From positions 2,500,501 through 2,564,500 of the forward strand of contig NZ_CP004006.1 in NCBI RefSeq assembly GCF_000512355.1: DNA of 64,000 nucleotides, in the 5' to 3' direction. A program made the position numbers and the translations under genes. Of this stretch, positions 40,213 to 49,615 are shown piece by piece; within the stretch, counting starts at the first letter, position 1, and each line of letters opens with the position of its first letter. The stretch comes from Legionella oakridgensis ATCC 33761 = DSM 21215 (GTDB lineage: Bacteria > Pseudomonadota > Gammaproteobacteria > Legionellales > Legionellaceae). Under the pieces are notes generated by a model. That model searched no databases. It worked only from the letters and a program-made list of their open reading frames with translations, and had not been told where the DNA came from.

Positions 40213-41079
40213 ATGCCACGCACTCCAAGAGAACGATTACAGGAAAAATTAAAATATGAAGCTCACGTCGCAGAAAGAGAAAAGCTTATCGAGCAGCTTA
40301 CCGCTGAACTCGACAAACCGCATAGTGGGCAACTATCTTTCGAAGTTGCTCAGCAAATCATAAATCTCAATATCAGGAAAGAGCATGGATCAAAGCCATG
40401 GTATGAGGCTGATCAACCGTTCACAAAAGAGCATGCACAACACATCGCTACACTTGATGGCCGTCTTCGTGAAATAACAACCCAACTTCAAGACCGTGCA
40501 CGCCTTGTTGCTGAAGAGCGTGAGCGCACAGGCACCGAAGAACGCCGTGTTGCTGAAGAGAGTGCACGCAGAGAAGCGCAAGAACGTGAACGCACCACAG
40601 CCAAAGAGCGAGCAACCACCACCATCAATAAAGCCTTTGAGGAATTTCAAGGGGTAATATTTCGAGGCTTAGCCGATAATCTTTCACAACCCTCTCAAAG
40701 AAAACACGACATCTATTCTGCAGCACAAACATTGCTCGATGACTTAAAACTTGCAACGAAGACGTATTTAAACGATCCACTGAATCCAACTGCGCAAACA
40801 GCTTTTAAAGCAATTTGCAACGATTTAATTGAGCAATCACTAAAAGGCGATATTGCCAAAGAACCAACGCTTGCTCAAGCTTGTCTTAAATGTTTGCAAG
40901 AGATCGTCAACGCGTTTGTTAAGTATACCGTGGGCTTGATTCCAGGGGGACCGCAAAGAATGTTTGCCGTTGCCGAGACAGAGACCGTCAAAGAACTTAA
41001 AGCGCTGCAAACCAAACTCAATAAAGGTGACTTAACCGCACCTGAAGCTGAACCTGAAAGCCCTCGTTCAGAACTATAA
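40213..41079 (+). CDS. charged coiled-coil protein, mosaic family member 2
   Basis: A 288-aa protein of unknown function. Its N-terminal domain (about residues 1-95: RLQEKLKYEAHVAEREKLIE, then KPWYEADQPFTKEHAQHIA) resembles the N-domain of the next gene (41310), not the previous one. Its C-terminal 165 residues are nearly identical to those of the previous gene, also at DNA level over about 470 bp with roughly a dozen differences. The linker coiled coil is short. The gene therefore looks like a recombinant of its two neighbours. AAAGGAAAT precedes the ATG. Confidence 0.8.
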   Translation: MPRTPRERLQEKLKYEAHVAEREKLIEQLTAELDKPHSGQLSFEVAQQIINLNIRKEHGSKPWYEADQPFTKEHAQHIATLDGRLREITTQLQDRARLVAEERERTGTEERRVAEESARREAQERERTTAKERATTTINKAFEEFQGVIFRGLADNLSQPSQRKHDIYSAAQTLLDDLKLATKTYLNDPLNPTAQTAFKAICNDLIEQSLKGDIAKEPTLAQACLKCLQEIVNAFVKYTVGLIPGGPQRMFAVAETETVKELKALQTKLNKGDLTAPEAEPESPRSEL

Positions 41080-41100
41080 GTAAAGGTTAGTTTTCAATCC

Positions 41101-41122
41101 GCCCATCCTTTTTCGGATGGGC
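41101..41122 (+). terminator. hairpin after the 40213 gene
   Basis: GCCCATCC-TTTTTC-GGATGGGC, the same stem as at 39961 with a changed loop. Downstream sequence (AAAGCGCTATCCAGGATC) is also shared, so the duplication extended past the gene. Confidence 0.55.
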
Positions 41123-41309
41123 TATTCCTCATCGTAGCCTGAATAACGCAAAGCGCTATCCAGGATCAAAACGCCCAGAAACCGTTCTTATATTAAACAA
41201 TAGGGTTGTTTAAATGCTAAAGCAAACAAAATATTTACAAAAATAAGCAACTATGCTAGCATGGTTCGGCCCAAACCATGGTAACTATTTAATCAAAGTG
41301 GAGAAAAGC

Positions 41310-42503
41310 ATGGCAAGCTCAAGACAGACAACCGTAGCTCGATTACAAGAGTCATTAAAATTTAAATATCATGTTGAAGTAAGAGAAGAAGTGATCGCAT
41401 CCCTTACGGCTAAATTGACCCAACCGCGAGTAGACGCGCAAGAATCAGTAAGACTCATAACAACTGCCATGGCAGCCAAACTTCGCAGAAACCATGGGGC
41501 AGATGGCTGGTACAGTACTAACCCTACTTTTACCAAAGGACATGCAGAACAAATTGCGCAATTAGACCTGAAAATCAGTGAATTGGTCGCTCAATTGAAT
41601 GAACGTTATTCTGAACAACGCCGCCAAGAACGTGCCGCTGAAGAGCGTCGTCTTGAAGAACAACATCGTCTTGAAGAACAACATCGTCTTGAAGAACAAC
41701 GTCGTCTTGAAGAACAACATCGTCTTGAAGAACAACATCGCCTTGAAGAACAACATCGTCTTGAAGAACAACATCGCCTTGAAGAACAACGTCACCTTGA
41801 AGAACAACGTCATCTTGAAGAACAACGTCGTCTCGAAGAGCAACGTCGCCTCGCAGAAGAGCCAGCCGCTCCTCACAAACTTACCGCCGAGGAAGAACAA
41901 GCAGCACGTGAAATTGCAGAAAAAGTTCGTGCTTTAAATGAAGCCGAGCGCACGACTGATGATGTCCTCATAGAAACGGGTTCCCTCAGTTCTGTAAGTG
42001 GTTCCGATGACGAAACAGAAGCCCAACAAGCTAAAATTACCGCAGCAATCAAACCTATTCAAACCGCATTGGATGCACTTACTGCCAATGTTTCAGCTTT
42101 GGAAGATAAGATTACGGACAATTCACGCTACCGCTTGATCCATGCCGCCGCAAATGCGTTGCTTACCAAGCTGCAAGGTTATGCCGATGAATATTACAAA
42201 AATCCTTTAGATAAAGACACTCGCGCAACTTTCCAGCGTCAATGCACAGAAGCCGTCGATGCTGCAAAACAAGGCGATTTGGCCAAAGAACCAAGATTGC
42301 TGCAATGTTTCATAAACTTCCTGAAATCCATCGCCAATGGCTTCGGGTTTGCCATCACCTTTGGCCAAAACAGCAATCTCTTTTTTGCTCCTGCCAAAAC
42401 AGCGGCTGTTGCTATGGTTGAGGACATTCAAAAGCAAATCAATGCCGGTTTAGTAGATATTGAAGCACCCCATGAAGCATCTACCATAGCCGCTACCCTA
42501 TAA
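41310..42503 (+). CDS. charged repeat coiled-coil protein, mosaic family member 3
   Basis: A 397-aa protein of unknown function. The frame is open from 41253, but GGAG upstream of ATG 41310 (MASSRQTTVARLQ) marks the likely start. The N-domain (about 1-105) resembles that of the 40213 gene. A block of about 12 RLEEQH-type hexapeptides (residues about 113-185) should form a long charged helix. After an acidic linker, the C-domain (about 245-390) matches the pattern of the other family members (YYKNPLDKDTRATFQRQC, then AKEPRLLQCF). Repeat number could vary between strains. Confidence 0.8.
   Translation: MASSRQTTVARLQESLKFKYHVEVREEVIASLTAKLTQPRVDAQESVRLITTAMAAKLRRNHGADGWYSTNPTFTKGHAEQIAQLDLKISELVAQLNERYSEQRRQERAAEERRLEEQHRLEEQHRLEEQRRLEEQHRLEEQHRLEEQHRLEEQHRLEEQRHLEEQRHLEEQRRLEEQRRLAEEPAAPHKLTAEEEQAAREIAEKVRALNEAERTTDDVLIETGSLSSVSGSDDETEAQQAKITAAIKPIQTALDALTANVSALEDKITDNSRYRLIHAAANALLTKLQGYADEYYKNPLDKDTRATFQRQCTEAVDAAKQGDLAKEPRLLQCFINFLKSIANGFGFAITFGQNSNLFFAPAKTAAVAMVEDIQKQINAGLVDIEAPHEASTIAATL
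41646..41861 (+). repeat. 18-bp coding tandem repeat array
   Basis: About 12 units of CGTCTTGAAGAACAACAT and close variants, each coding a six-residue unit (RLEEQH/RLEEQR). The repeat is in frame, so gain or loss of units would change helix length without breaking the gene. Confidence 0.9.
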
Positions 42504-42532
42504 AGCAGCGCATTTTTGCTGAAAATCTTTTT

Positions 42533-42569
42533 CGGCATTCCAGCTCATACGCGTTGGAATGCCGTTTTT
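42533..42569 (+). terminator. Rho-independent terminator after the 41310 gene
   Basis: CGGCATTCCA pairs perfectly with TGGAATGCCG over 10 bp and is followed by five T. It lies 30 bp past the stop. The rest of the gap to 42775 has no supported gene. Confidence 0.85.
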
Positions 42570-42775
42570 AAATCACTTGCTTTCCCAACATGGCAACATT
42601 TCTTTTCCTTATAGGCGTATTGATTATTCAAGCTAACCTGCTGAGATAAGTTCAAACGAAATCTTCTGGATTCCAGCTAAGCATCTCCTGGTCAGCATTT
42701 AAATCTCACCCAATTGTTATTGATAATCATTTTCATTTGTAATAAAGTACCAATCTTATTATTGCAGTCCAACTG

Positions 42776-44704
42776 ATGATTATGAATTTATCAAGAAAAC
42801 GCTTAAAAAAACTGCCTTATCATCTCACCTTGCTGTTGCTGACCGCAGGCGCCAGCTTAATTATTGGTTTCTTAAGTTTTGGTGGCATGTATGCCTTATG
42901 GCCAATCCTTCCTCTCGCTTTTGCAGCTTTTGGGCTTTCTGTCGCTTACGAAGGGGAAATTTATTTACAAAACATCAAAGGCGCGTTGAATAAGCTTTTT
43001 AAACACCAGCATTTGGAACGCCAGCTGGCCAAAGAGTATTTGTTCAAACAATTTCCCGATACAGCGTCTGAAGATTGCCCCCTATTTTTCAAAGATTATG
43101 AAGCTCAACTCAACTTACTCCATGCATTCGGACATACCCGCCTGGATAAAGCAAGTCAGGCACAAAAAAAGCAGGTAGAGAAAACACTACGCGACATGGA
43201 AAAATGGTTTGCAGTGCAATTGTTTGCCCAACATAACGATGAAGAAGAATTAACGGCCTACGAACTCGAATTGCGCAACTGGCTTGCCCGTCATGAACAA
43301 GACCAATGGCGGACACGGCTTAATCAGCGCCGTAATACGTATCTTGGAGTAAAATTGTTCAGTGGCCTTGCCGGCTTATTTATGGGGCTAGGAACCACCT
43401 ATCTTTTAGTGGAAGCTTTTTCCACCATTCCCTTCATGGCAGCCATTTCTTTTACCGCTTGGCCACTGTTGATTGTCCCTATGGCCATCATGGCAGGTTC
43501 TGCTTACGCTTTGCTGACTTACAATGCAATAACCGACATGATAGCCAATGATACATTGCGCACATGGTATAGAAAAATCCGCGATGACTTAAGCCATGGC
43601 GTAAACTTGCGCAGTATCTTCATGGCCGTCATGGCCATCGCACTGGTTGCCTTGGCGCTGGCATTAACCATTTGCACCGCCGGCACGTGGTGGACAATTG
43701 CCAAAGAAGCTCGACCGCTTTTTACCTGGATGAGCAAGATGCCAAGCTTCATCATGGGGATTATTACCCCCATGATTACTGGCTTATCGGCTGTGGTATT
43801 CAACTTGCAAAACACCAGTGAGTCATTGGAAATGCTCGATGACGCCACGCGCATGCAAAGTAATATATTTTCCCGTATGTGGAATGGCATTAAACATGGT
43901 TTTAGTCATTTACAACAACATGAAAACTGGCTGCAACTGTTCAATCCCTTCCGCCTATTGTTAAAACTCACGCTCACGCCCTTACGCATTCTCTTATTTT
44001 TCGGTCATTTGATTAGTATTGGTGTTACCGCCGATCGTGTGCCTGGCGTCTCGCAAATTGCTTCAGCACTTCTTGGTATTCTTAGCGAAGGATTTGAAGA
44101 CGCTCATTATTTCCTTGGCCATGATCATGACGACGACGATCATAAACATCCTGATACGCACAATGTCAAAGCCTTATTACAGGAACGATTAGGAGAAGAG
44201 CATGGCCATGATCATGAAGCGGACCTGCCTACCCGCTTTCTTAAATTGCTTTTTTCACCCATTTATTTTCTCGCGGCCAGCTGGGATTATTTAACCAGCA
44301 AAATGAATACGGCACCACGCAAAGCCATTACCTTCGCCCGTGCCTGGGACAAGCAACTGGGTCTTTCAGAAGAAAAAACGGTGACGCTTCCAAAACAGGC
44401 AGCACGGCCTTCATCTGCCTGGACGATTGAACATGCGCTTTATCGCATTGAACGGCATAAAGAAAAGCAATTGCAAAGCGCCTGGATTGGTCAAGGCATT
44501 GCTCAGGAAAAAAGCAAGCGCTTAACTCAACTGCAAAAAGACATACGGCAATTAGAGGCTTCTGATGAAACGACCGTAAGTACCCGGCTGGCTGCTGAAA
44601 AACAAGCTATTTACTGCAAACATCGCTTTTTTGCTTCCGGTCCCACAAGCACCACCACCTTCCTGGAGGAGTTGCCACAAAGAATCGCCAGCCCTGCGGC
44701 CTGA
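42776..44704 (+). CDS. large multi-pass membrane protein with His/Asp-rich loop
   Basis: I do not recognise this 642-aa protein. Hydrophobic segments lie at about residues 17-60, 192-245, 280-305, 320-345 and 400-430. A loop at about residues 455-482 is very rich in His and Asp (LGHDHDDDDHKHPDTH, then EEHGHDHEAD), resembling the metal-binding loops of cation transporters. The transporter signatures of CDF or ZIP families are not visible, though. The C-terminal 150 residues are charged and helical. It stands alone, convergent with rep. It could be a metal-binding membrane protein or another effector-like protein of this lineage. Confidence 0.72.
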   Translation: MIMNLSRKRLKKLPYHLTLLLLTAGASLIIGFLSFGGMYALWPILPLAFAAFGLSVAYEGEIYLQNIKGALNKLFKHQHLERQLAKEYLFKQFPDTASEDCPLFFKDYEAQLNLLHAFGHTRLDKASQAQKKQVEKTLRDMEKWFAVQLFAQHNDEEELTAYELELRNWLARHEQDQWRTRLNQRRNTYLGVKLFSGLAGLFMGLGTTYLLVEAFSTIPFMAAISFTAWPLLIVPMAIMAGSAYALLTYNAITDMIANDTLRTWYRKIRDDLSHGVNLRSIFMAVMAIALVALALALTICTAGTWWTIAKEARPLFTWMSKMPSFIMGIITPMITGLSAVVFNLQNTSESLEMLDDATRMQSNIFSRMWNGIKHGFSHLQQHENWLQLFNPFRLLLKLTLTPLRILLFFGHLISIGVTADRVPGVSQIASALLGILSEGFEDAHYFLGHDHDDDDHKHPDTHNVKALLQERLGEEHGHDHEADLPTRFLKLLFSPIYFLAASWDYLTSKMNTAPRKAITFARAWDKQLGLSEEKTVTLPKQAARPSSAWTIEHALYRIERHKEKQLQSAWIGQGIAQEKSKRLTQLQKDIRQLEASDETTVSTRLAAEKQAIYCKHRFFASGPTSTTTFLEELPQRIASPAA

Positions 44705-44785
44705 TAGAACACCTTGATAACCTGTTAGCGCTGCACGTTAACCAGGTTACAGTAAAACGTTCTCCGGGGCATCATACCCCAAAGA

Positions 44786-46789
44786 TTAAGACTCGGCGAG
44801 CAAACTCTTTATTCCTGCCAGATGCGATTTTGCCAAAGCTTTAGATTTGGCTTCATTACGATCACCGGCACGCCCAAACCACTCCAGGCTGTCTTGCGGT
44901 AATTCATCCAAAAAACGGCTGGGAAGGCAATCCTGCAACTCCCCCCCTCGACGTCTTTGCTTTGCAAGGGAAATGCATAATCCCTTTTGCGCGCGCGTGA
45001 TGCCAACATACGCCAATCGGCGCTCTTCTTCTATTTGCTCTTCATCAATACTGACGCGATGAGGCAATAACTCCTCTTCCATGCCTACCAAATAAACATA
45101 AGGAAACTCCAATCCCTTGGAAGCATGCAACGTCATCAATTGCAGGGTATTACTGTCATATTCGTCCGCTTGTTCCAGGATATCGATTAAAATCAGCTTA
45201 TTGATGACATCCGTCAAATGACCATCCGGTTCTTTATTTAACAGGCGCTCTACCCATTCAAGCAACTCCCACACATTATCCATTTTTTTTTGTGCTTTTA
45301 TGGGAGTATCACATTGCTCATACACATAAGCTTCGTAACCACTATCTTCAACCATTTCCCGCAAAACTGCAGCAACAGAACCTTGCCGGCAGCGCAAGCG
45401 AATGGACTCCAACCATTGCTTGAAATTCTGCAAGGCAGCGCGCGGTTTATCATCCAGATATTCGGATAACGCTAAATGATCACAACAGGCATAAAGGCTT
45501 TGTTCTCTCGCTTGCGCGTAGTGGCCCAATGCCGAAAGCGTTGCCTCCCCTATGCCGCGCTTAGGCGTATTAATCACTCGTAAAAAAGCAGCATCATCCA
45601 ATTCATTGCTTAACAGCTTAAGATAGGCAAACACATCTTTAATCTCGGTGCGAGCAAACCAGGACTGACCACCACTGAGGCGATATGGAATACCATGGTG
45701 ACGCAATACTTTTTCAAATATCCGGGATTGATGATTACCTCGATATAAAATGGCATAATCCCCATAAGACTTCCCCGTACGCAACTTATGGCTGATAAGA
45801 TCAGCAATGATTTGTTCCGCTTCATCCTGCTCATCCTTGCAACACAAAACACGAATTAAGTCGCCATACCCCAGCTCACTCCATAATTTTTTGGTAAACA
45901 AGTGGGAATTATTGGCAATCAAATGATTTGCCGCATTTAAAATGCGTATGGTTGAGCGGTAATTTTGCTCAAGTTTGATGAGTTTTAACTGTGGATAATC
46001 TTTTTGCAACTGCTCTAAATTTTCAGGCCGGGCACCTCGCCAGGCATAAATGGATTGATCATCATCCCCCACCACCGTAAAACGTGCTCGTTCACCGGCT
46101 AATAATTTTACCAACGCATATTGGGACGTATTAGAGTCTTGATACTCATCAATCAATAAATGACGAATCTTATTTTGCCAACGTTCCCGACTATCCGCCT
46201 GTTGTGTCAGTAGCAAAACTGGCAAGCGAATCAAGTCATCAAAATCAACCGCATTGTAGGCTCGCAATAATTGTTGATACTGTGGATAAAGCGCTGCTGC
46301 CTCAACGATTAATGCTTCTTCGCTTCCTCGTAATTGCACTTCCTCTGGCGCCAATAATTCATTTTTCCAACGAGATATTTGCTGTTGTATACGCAATAAA
46401 TCTTCACGTTGATTGGCCCTTGAGGCAGGAAGCAAGTTACGCAGCATTTGCAAGCAATCTTCCTGATCGAAAATACTAAATCCTCGTTTAAGACCACAAC
46501 GGCCAACTTCCCGTTTAATAATCGTTAATCCTAACGTATGAAACGTTGCCACATTCAGGCCACGACGAGTGGCTGGAGGTAACGTGGATGCAACACGCTC
46601 ACGCATTTCATTAGCCGCTTTATTGGTGAAAGTAACCGCATAGACGCTCTGGGCAGCATAGCCACACTGTTCAATCAAATAGGCAATTTTTTGGGTAATC
46701 ACCCGAGTTTTACCACTGCCCGCACCAGCAAGCACCAGTAAAGGTCCATCGATGTATTTAACCGCCGCCATTTGTTGCGGATTAAGCAT
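44786..46789 (-). CDS. rep: ATP-dependent DNA helicase Rep
   Basis: A superfamily 1 3'-5' DNA helicase that helps forks pass obstacles. The 667-aa protein from ATG 46789 (MLNPQQMAAVKYIDG) shows Walker A LAGAGSGKTRV at about residue 22, VTFTNKAANEMRERV, Walker B IDEYQDSNTSQY, GDDDQSIYAWRGA, QNYRST, and LMTLHASKGLEFPYV near the C-terminus. The frame extends 59 codons further upstream, but those residues match nothing. An intact A9 run lies in the coding sequence (QKKMDN). Rep rather than UvrD or PcrA is suggested by the N-terminus and length. Confidence 0.92.
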   Translation of the reverse strand: MLNPQQMAAVKYIDGPLLVLAGAGSGKTRVITQKIAYLIEQCGYAAQSVYAVTFTNKAANEMRERVASTLPPATRRGLNVATFHTLGLTIIKREVGRCGLKRGFSIFDQEDCLQMLRNLLPASRANQREDLLRIQQQISRWKNELLAPEEVQLRGSEEALIVEAAALYPQYQQLLRAYNAVDFDDLIRLPVLLLTQQADSRERWQNKIRHLLIDEYQDSNTSQYALVKLLAGERARFTVVGDDDQSIYAWRGARPENLEQLQKDYPQLKLIKLEQNYRSTIRILNAANHLIANNSHLFTKKLWSELGYGDLIRVLCCKDEQDEAEQIIADLISHKLRTGKSYGDYAILYRGNHQSRIFEKVLRHHGIPYRLSGGQSWFARTEIKDVFAYLKLLSNELDDAAFLRVINTPKRGIGEATLSALGHYAQAREQSLYACCDHLALSEYLDDKPRAALQNFKQWLESIRLRCRQGSVAAVLREMVEDSGYEAYVYEQCDTPIKAQKKMDNVWELLEWVERLLNKEPDGHLTDVINKLILIDILEQADEYDSNTLQLMTLHASKGLEFPYVYLVGMEEELLPHRVSIDEEQIEEERRLAYVGITRAQKGLCISLAKQRRRGGELQDCLPSRFLDELPQDSLEWFGRAGDRNEAKSKALAKSHLAGIKSLLAES

Positions 46790-46974
46790 ATAATACTCGT
46801 ACAAAAAAAGGCCATTATGCCACGTAAAAAAGATAGGGAAAACGTCGTTTACTATCATCCCGAAAAAAGCCGTGTGCAAGGGGTCTGTGAAGTTACTTCC
46901 ACTTTTTCCAGAATGACACCTAGGGAGCAAAGAAAGTGTGCTAGAATCGCATTTTTTAATGAGCAAATTGCCCC

Positions 46975-47820
46975 ATGAACGAAACCGATACCCTCCAACG
47001 CTTCCTCTTTGAACACGCCAGCATTCGCGGCGAAATTGTTCATCTGCAAGAAACTTACAAAACCATCATGAATCAACATCATTATCCCCCTCAGGTTAAA
47101 AACCTTTTGGGTGAAGCGCTAGTTTCCTGCATTTTATTGACGGCCAGCATTAAATTTGAAGGGGAAGTAAGCCTGCAATTTCATGGAGACCAACGTCTGT
47201 CGTTACTTATCGTCCAATGCAATCATCAACTGCAGGTGCGGGCCTTTGCCAAATATCAAGAAAATAAACATGCCATCGATTACCATGAAGCCTTTTTACA
47301 GGGAAAAATGGTGCTCACTATTAATCAATACCAACAAACACAAGCGTATCAAAGTGTGGTACCTATTCGCTCTATCTCAATGAGTGAAAATCTCATGCAT
47401 TATTTTGCCCAATCAGAACAAGTATCCACGCGCGTTTGGCTGGCCGCAGATGACCATCAAGCTGCCGGCATGTTGCTGCAATTAATGCCGGGACAAGACA
47501 CCTTGCAACGTGAACAGTTTTGGGAATATGCTGTTCAACTTGGGCAAACCATCACTGAAAAAGAATTACTTACTTTAGATAATCCCACCATTTTACATCG
47601 TTTGTATCATGAAACCGAATTGCGCTTATATCCGGCACGAGCCATACAATTCCACTGCCGCTGCAGCACCGAAAAAATGAAAGAAGTACTTAAAATTTTA
47701 GGAGAAGAAGATCTCAAACAGCTGCTAGCCGAAAAAGGCAACGTGGAAATTAACTGTGATTTTTGCAACAAACGTTACGCGTTTGATGCCATTGATATCA
47801 CCATGCTCTTTCGTCAATAG
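46975..47820 (+). CDS. hslO: redox-regulated chaperone Hsp33
   Basis: Hsp33 is a cytosolic holdase switched on by oxidation. The 281-aa protein ends with the zinc-binding cysteines HCRCS and INCDFCNKRY (CxC and CxxC), which act as the redox switch. The N-domain has DTLQRFLFEHASIRGE and the conserved LLGEALVSCILL. An extended -10-like TGCTAGAAT lies about 30 bp upstream of the start. It is divergent from rep. Confidence 0.95.
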   Translation: MNETDTLQRFLFEHASIRGEIVHLQETYKTIMNQHHYPPQVKNLLGEALVSCILLTASIKFEGEVSLQFHGDQRLSLLIVQCNHQLQVRAFAKYQENKHAIDYHEAFLQGKMVLTINQYQQTQAYQSVVPIRSISMSENLMHYFAQSEQVSTRVWLAADDHQAAGMLLQLMPGQDTLQREQFWEYAVQLGQTITEKELLTLDNPTILHRLYHETELRLYPARAIQFHCRCSTEKMKEVLKILGEEDLKQLLAEKGNVEINCDFCNKRYAFDAIDITMLFRQ

Positions 47821-47848
47821 GGAAATAAGTACTCTGACATCATCCGAT

Positions 47849-48631
47849 CTAGATTGCCGGAATTGGAATAGCATCCAAACGTTTTTCCAGCTCATTGACT
47901 TTGCTTATGGAATTGGTTTCGCTGAAAAATAAAAACCGGCCATTCACTGCCAAATTGATCAACCCCGCAGCAAGATAACCCACGCCCAGACCCAGAACAG
48001 CAAGCCCAATATTGGCCAAAATGTAATTGTAATCCCGATGTTTTTCCAACTCCGGTCGTGCCGTCCTAATCGCATCGTCGCAGGTACGTTTAAATGCTTG
48101 ATAGGTTACAGCATTTTCATTACGTCGATAGACTTCCAATGCATCGCTAAGGGCTGTATGCAACGCTCTGGCGCTACGAGCCGCTAACCCGTAAGTAGCA
48201 TGATCTTTTTCAGCCTTATGTTCAAGTTCGCTTGCTTTCGTGTGTAAGATAAGCAATTGATCCATAAATTTTTGTTTTGCAGGATCTGCCATAACGTTGG
48301 CTTGATGGTACGCTTCCAGACAACGTGCTTTTTCTTCTGCTGATATAATGTTGCGGTCAACAAACACCGTCAGGACCTGACGAAATTTTGCCTCATCAAT
48401 CGGCGCTCGAAATTGTGCATGCATATGCGTTTCATCGCGATCAAACGCATCTTGGTGGTATTGGTCATGATCAGCATCTTCTCGATGAATAAAACGGCGG
48501 ACACCTAACTGTGTGGCCCCATGAGTGTATTCAATCATTTGAAATTGCTCTTCTACAAAATTCGTCACTTCAGCGTAGTAACAATCAAGCTCTACAAACA
48601 CAGGAAGCCCAAAGAAAGATGCGAGTTGCAT
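47849..48631 (-). CDS. membrane-hairpin protein sharing the mosaic-family C-domain
   Basis: An unrecognised 260-aa protein. The start at 48631 (MQLASFFGLPVFVELD), with GGTGG upstream, is preferred over the longer open frame to 48757. The N-half is polar. The C-half has a helical domain (ALEVYRRNENAVTYQAFKRT, then ELEKHRDYNYILANIG), a hydrophobic stretch (LGLGVGYLAAGLINLAV) and a tail FLFFSETNSISKVNELEKRL. The pattern Y-x-F-x3-C, hydrophobic helix, FF, then a final Leu-rich helix matches the C-domains of the genes at 38.9-42.5 kb. Function unknown. Confidence 0.72.
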   Translation of the reverse strand: MQLASFFGLPVFVELDCYYAEVTNFVEEQFQMIEYTHGATQLGVRRFIHREDADHDQYHQDAFDRDETHMHAQFRAPIDEAKFRQVLTVFVDRNIISAEEKARCLEAYHQANVMADPAKQKFMDQLLILHTKASELEHKAEKDHATYGLAARSARALHTALSDALEVYRRNENAVTYQAFKRTCDDAIRTARPELEKHRDYNYILANIGLAVLGLGVGYLAAGLINLAVNGRFLFFSETNSISKVNELEKRLDAIPIPAI

Positions 48632-48830
48632 GGATTTGCCACCGTTTTTTAGGATACAAGGTAATGGTATCGTTAAATAAACTGATATTGACTTTTTCAC
48701 AAAGATGAGTAAATGCTCGCATGTCAGGCCTTGATTTGAAAAATTTCCATTAGGCACATCATCGTGCCTAATTAATTTTAAAATGTCAGGTCATTATAAG
48801 ATTAAAAGATTAACAATTTATTAAGGCCTT

Positions 48831-49328
48831 TCACTGCATCGGCAAATCAATCGCTGCCAATATGCTGTCATGAGCATCAGCAATGTGTAAATAATTACCA
48901 CGCATGGCCTGCAAAATTTGCTTTAGCGTCATAAATTGCGCACTTAACTGAAAATACAAAGCAGCTGATTCACTATCCTGCAATTCACCAACCGTCATGT
49001 ACGCGGCTTGCCCCATATCACTGAAATAATCAAGGCTGACATGGCGCCTCATTGCCATACCGGGGAAAAGTCCGCAAAGCAACAAGCTTTTATCACCGAC
49101 ATCACGAAGTAATTCAACCTGGCGTCTGCCCGGTAAACGCATGGATTCGAGGAAATCAAGTGCAAGAACGGATTCGAGTAATTGCGTGGCTTGAGAAAAA
49201 CGCATCAATAAAAATACCAAATAACTTTCAGTGTTTTCATTAAGTACCAGGCGAGTGGATGCTTGAGCCTCATTCACTAAAGCATGCCATTGGCTAGTGT
49301 CGGTGGGATGCAGAATTAATTTTTTCAT
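48831..49328 (-). CDS. hypothetical protein
   Basis: A 165-aa soluble protein of unknown function. The open frame runs back to 49493, but the ATG at 49328 (MKKLILHPTDTSQWHALVNE) has AGGTGG a few bases upstream and is the better start. The protein is rich in Leu and Met, has no membrane segment and no motif I can name (for example YLVFLLMRFSQATQLLESVL). It stands alone upstream of divergent typA. Confidence 0.75.
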   Translation of the reverse strand: MKKLILHPTDTSQWHALVNEAQASTRLVLNENTESYLVFLLMRFSQATQLLESVLALDFLESMRLPGRRQVELLRDVGDKSLLLCGLFPGMAMRRHVSLDYFSDMGQAAYMTVGELQDSESAALYFQLSAQFMTLKQILQAMRGNYLHIADAHDSILAAIDLPMQ

Positions 49329-49615
49329 AATTATCCACCTTTTTTTCATATGGCTTATTATTAGTGTAGCAAAGCTTGTGCCACATGAAAGGGTTTTTAT
49401 TACAAAAGAAGCAGGCCTATTGTATAATGGTAAATACATATACAAAAACAATTTGTCCACACGGGTATAACGATTTTTAATGTGTTTCTTCATTTTCTCT
49501 TTTTTATAAAAGGCAAAAGGATTTTAAAAATCTCCTCCTGCCTCAAAAAGAGTGTTTCCAAGAAGAACGTTTAAAAACAGTTGTACCAGCAGTATGTAAT
49601 TATATTAAGGTTCCT

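Noticed and set aside
41646-41861. Tandem repeat considered as a CRISPR array
   Set aside because: The units abut without unique spacers, vary at the third codon position and stay in frame within a gene. No cas gene is near.
41562-41937. 112-aa open frames on both strands across the 18-bp repeat
   Set aside because: They are by-products of a repeat with few stop codons in any frame. The plus-strand RLEEQH frame is the one with a start, ribosome site and flanking domains.
46790-46966. 59-residue N-terminal extension of Rep
   Set aside because: Rep proteins begin at about MLNPQQ. The extension overlaps the divergent hslO promoter region and matches nothing.
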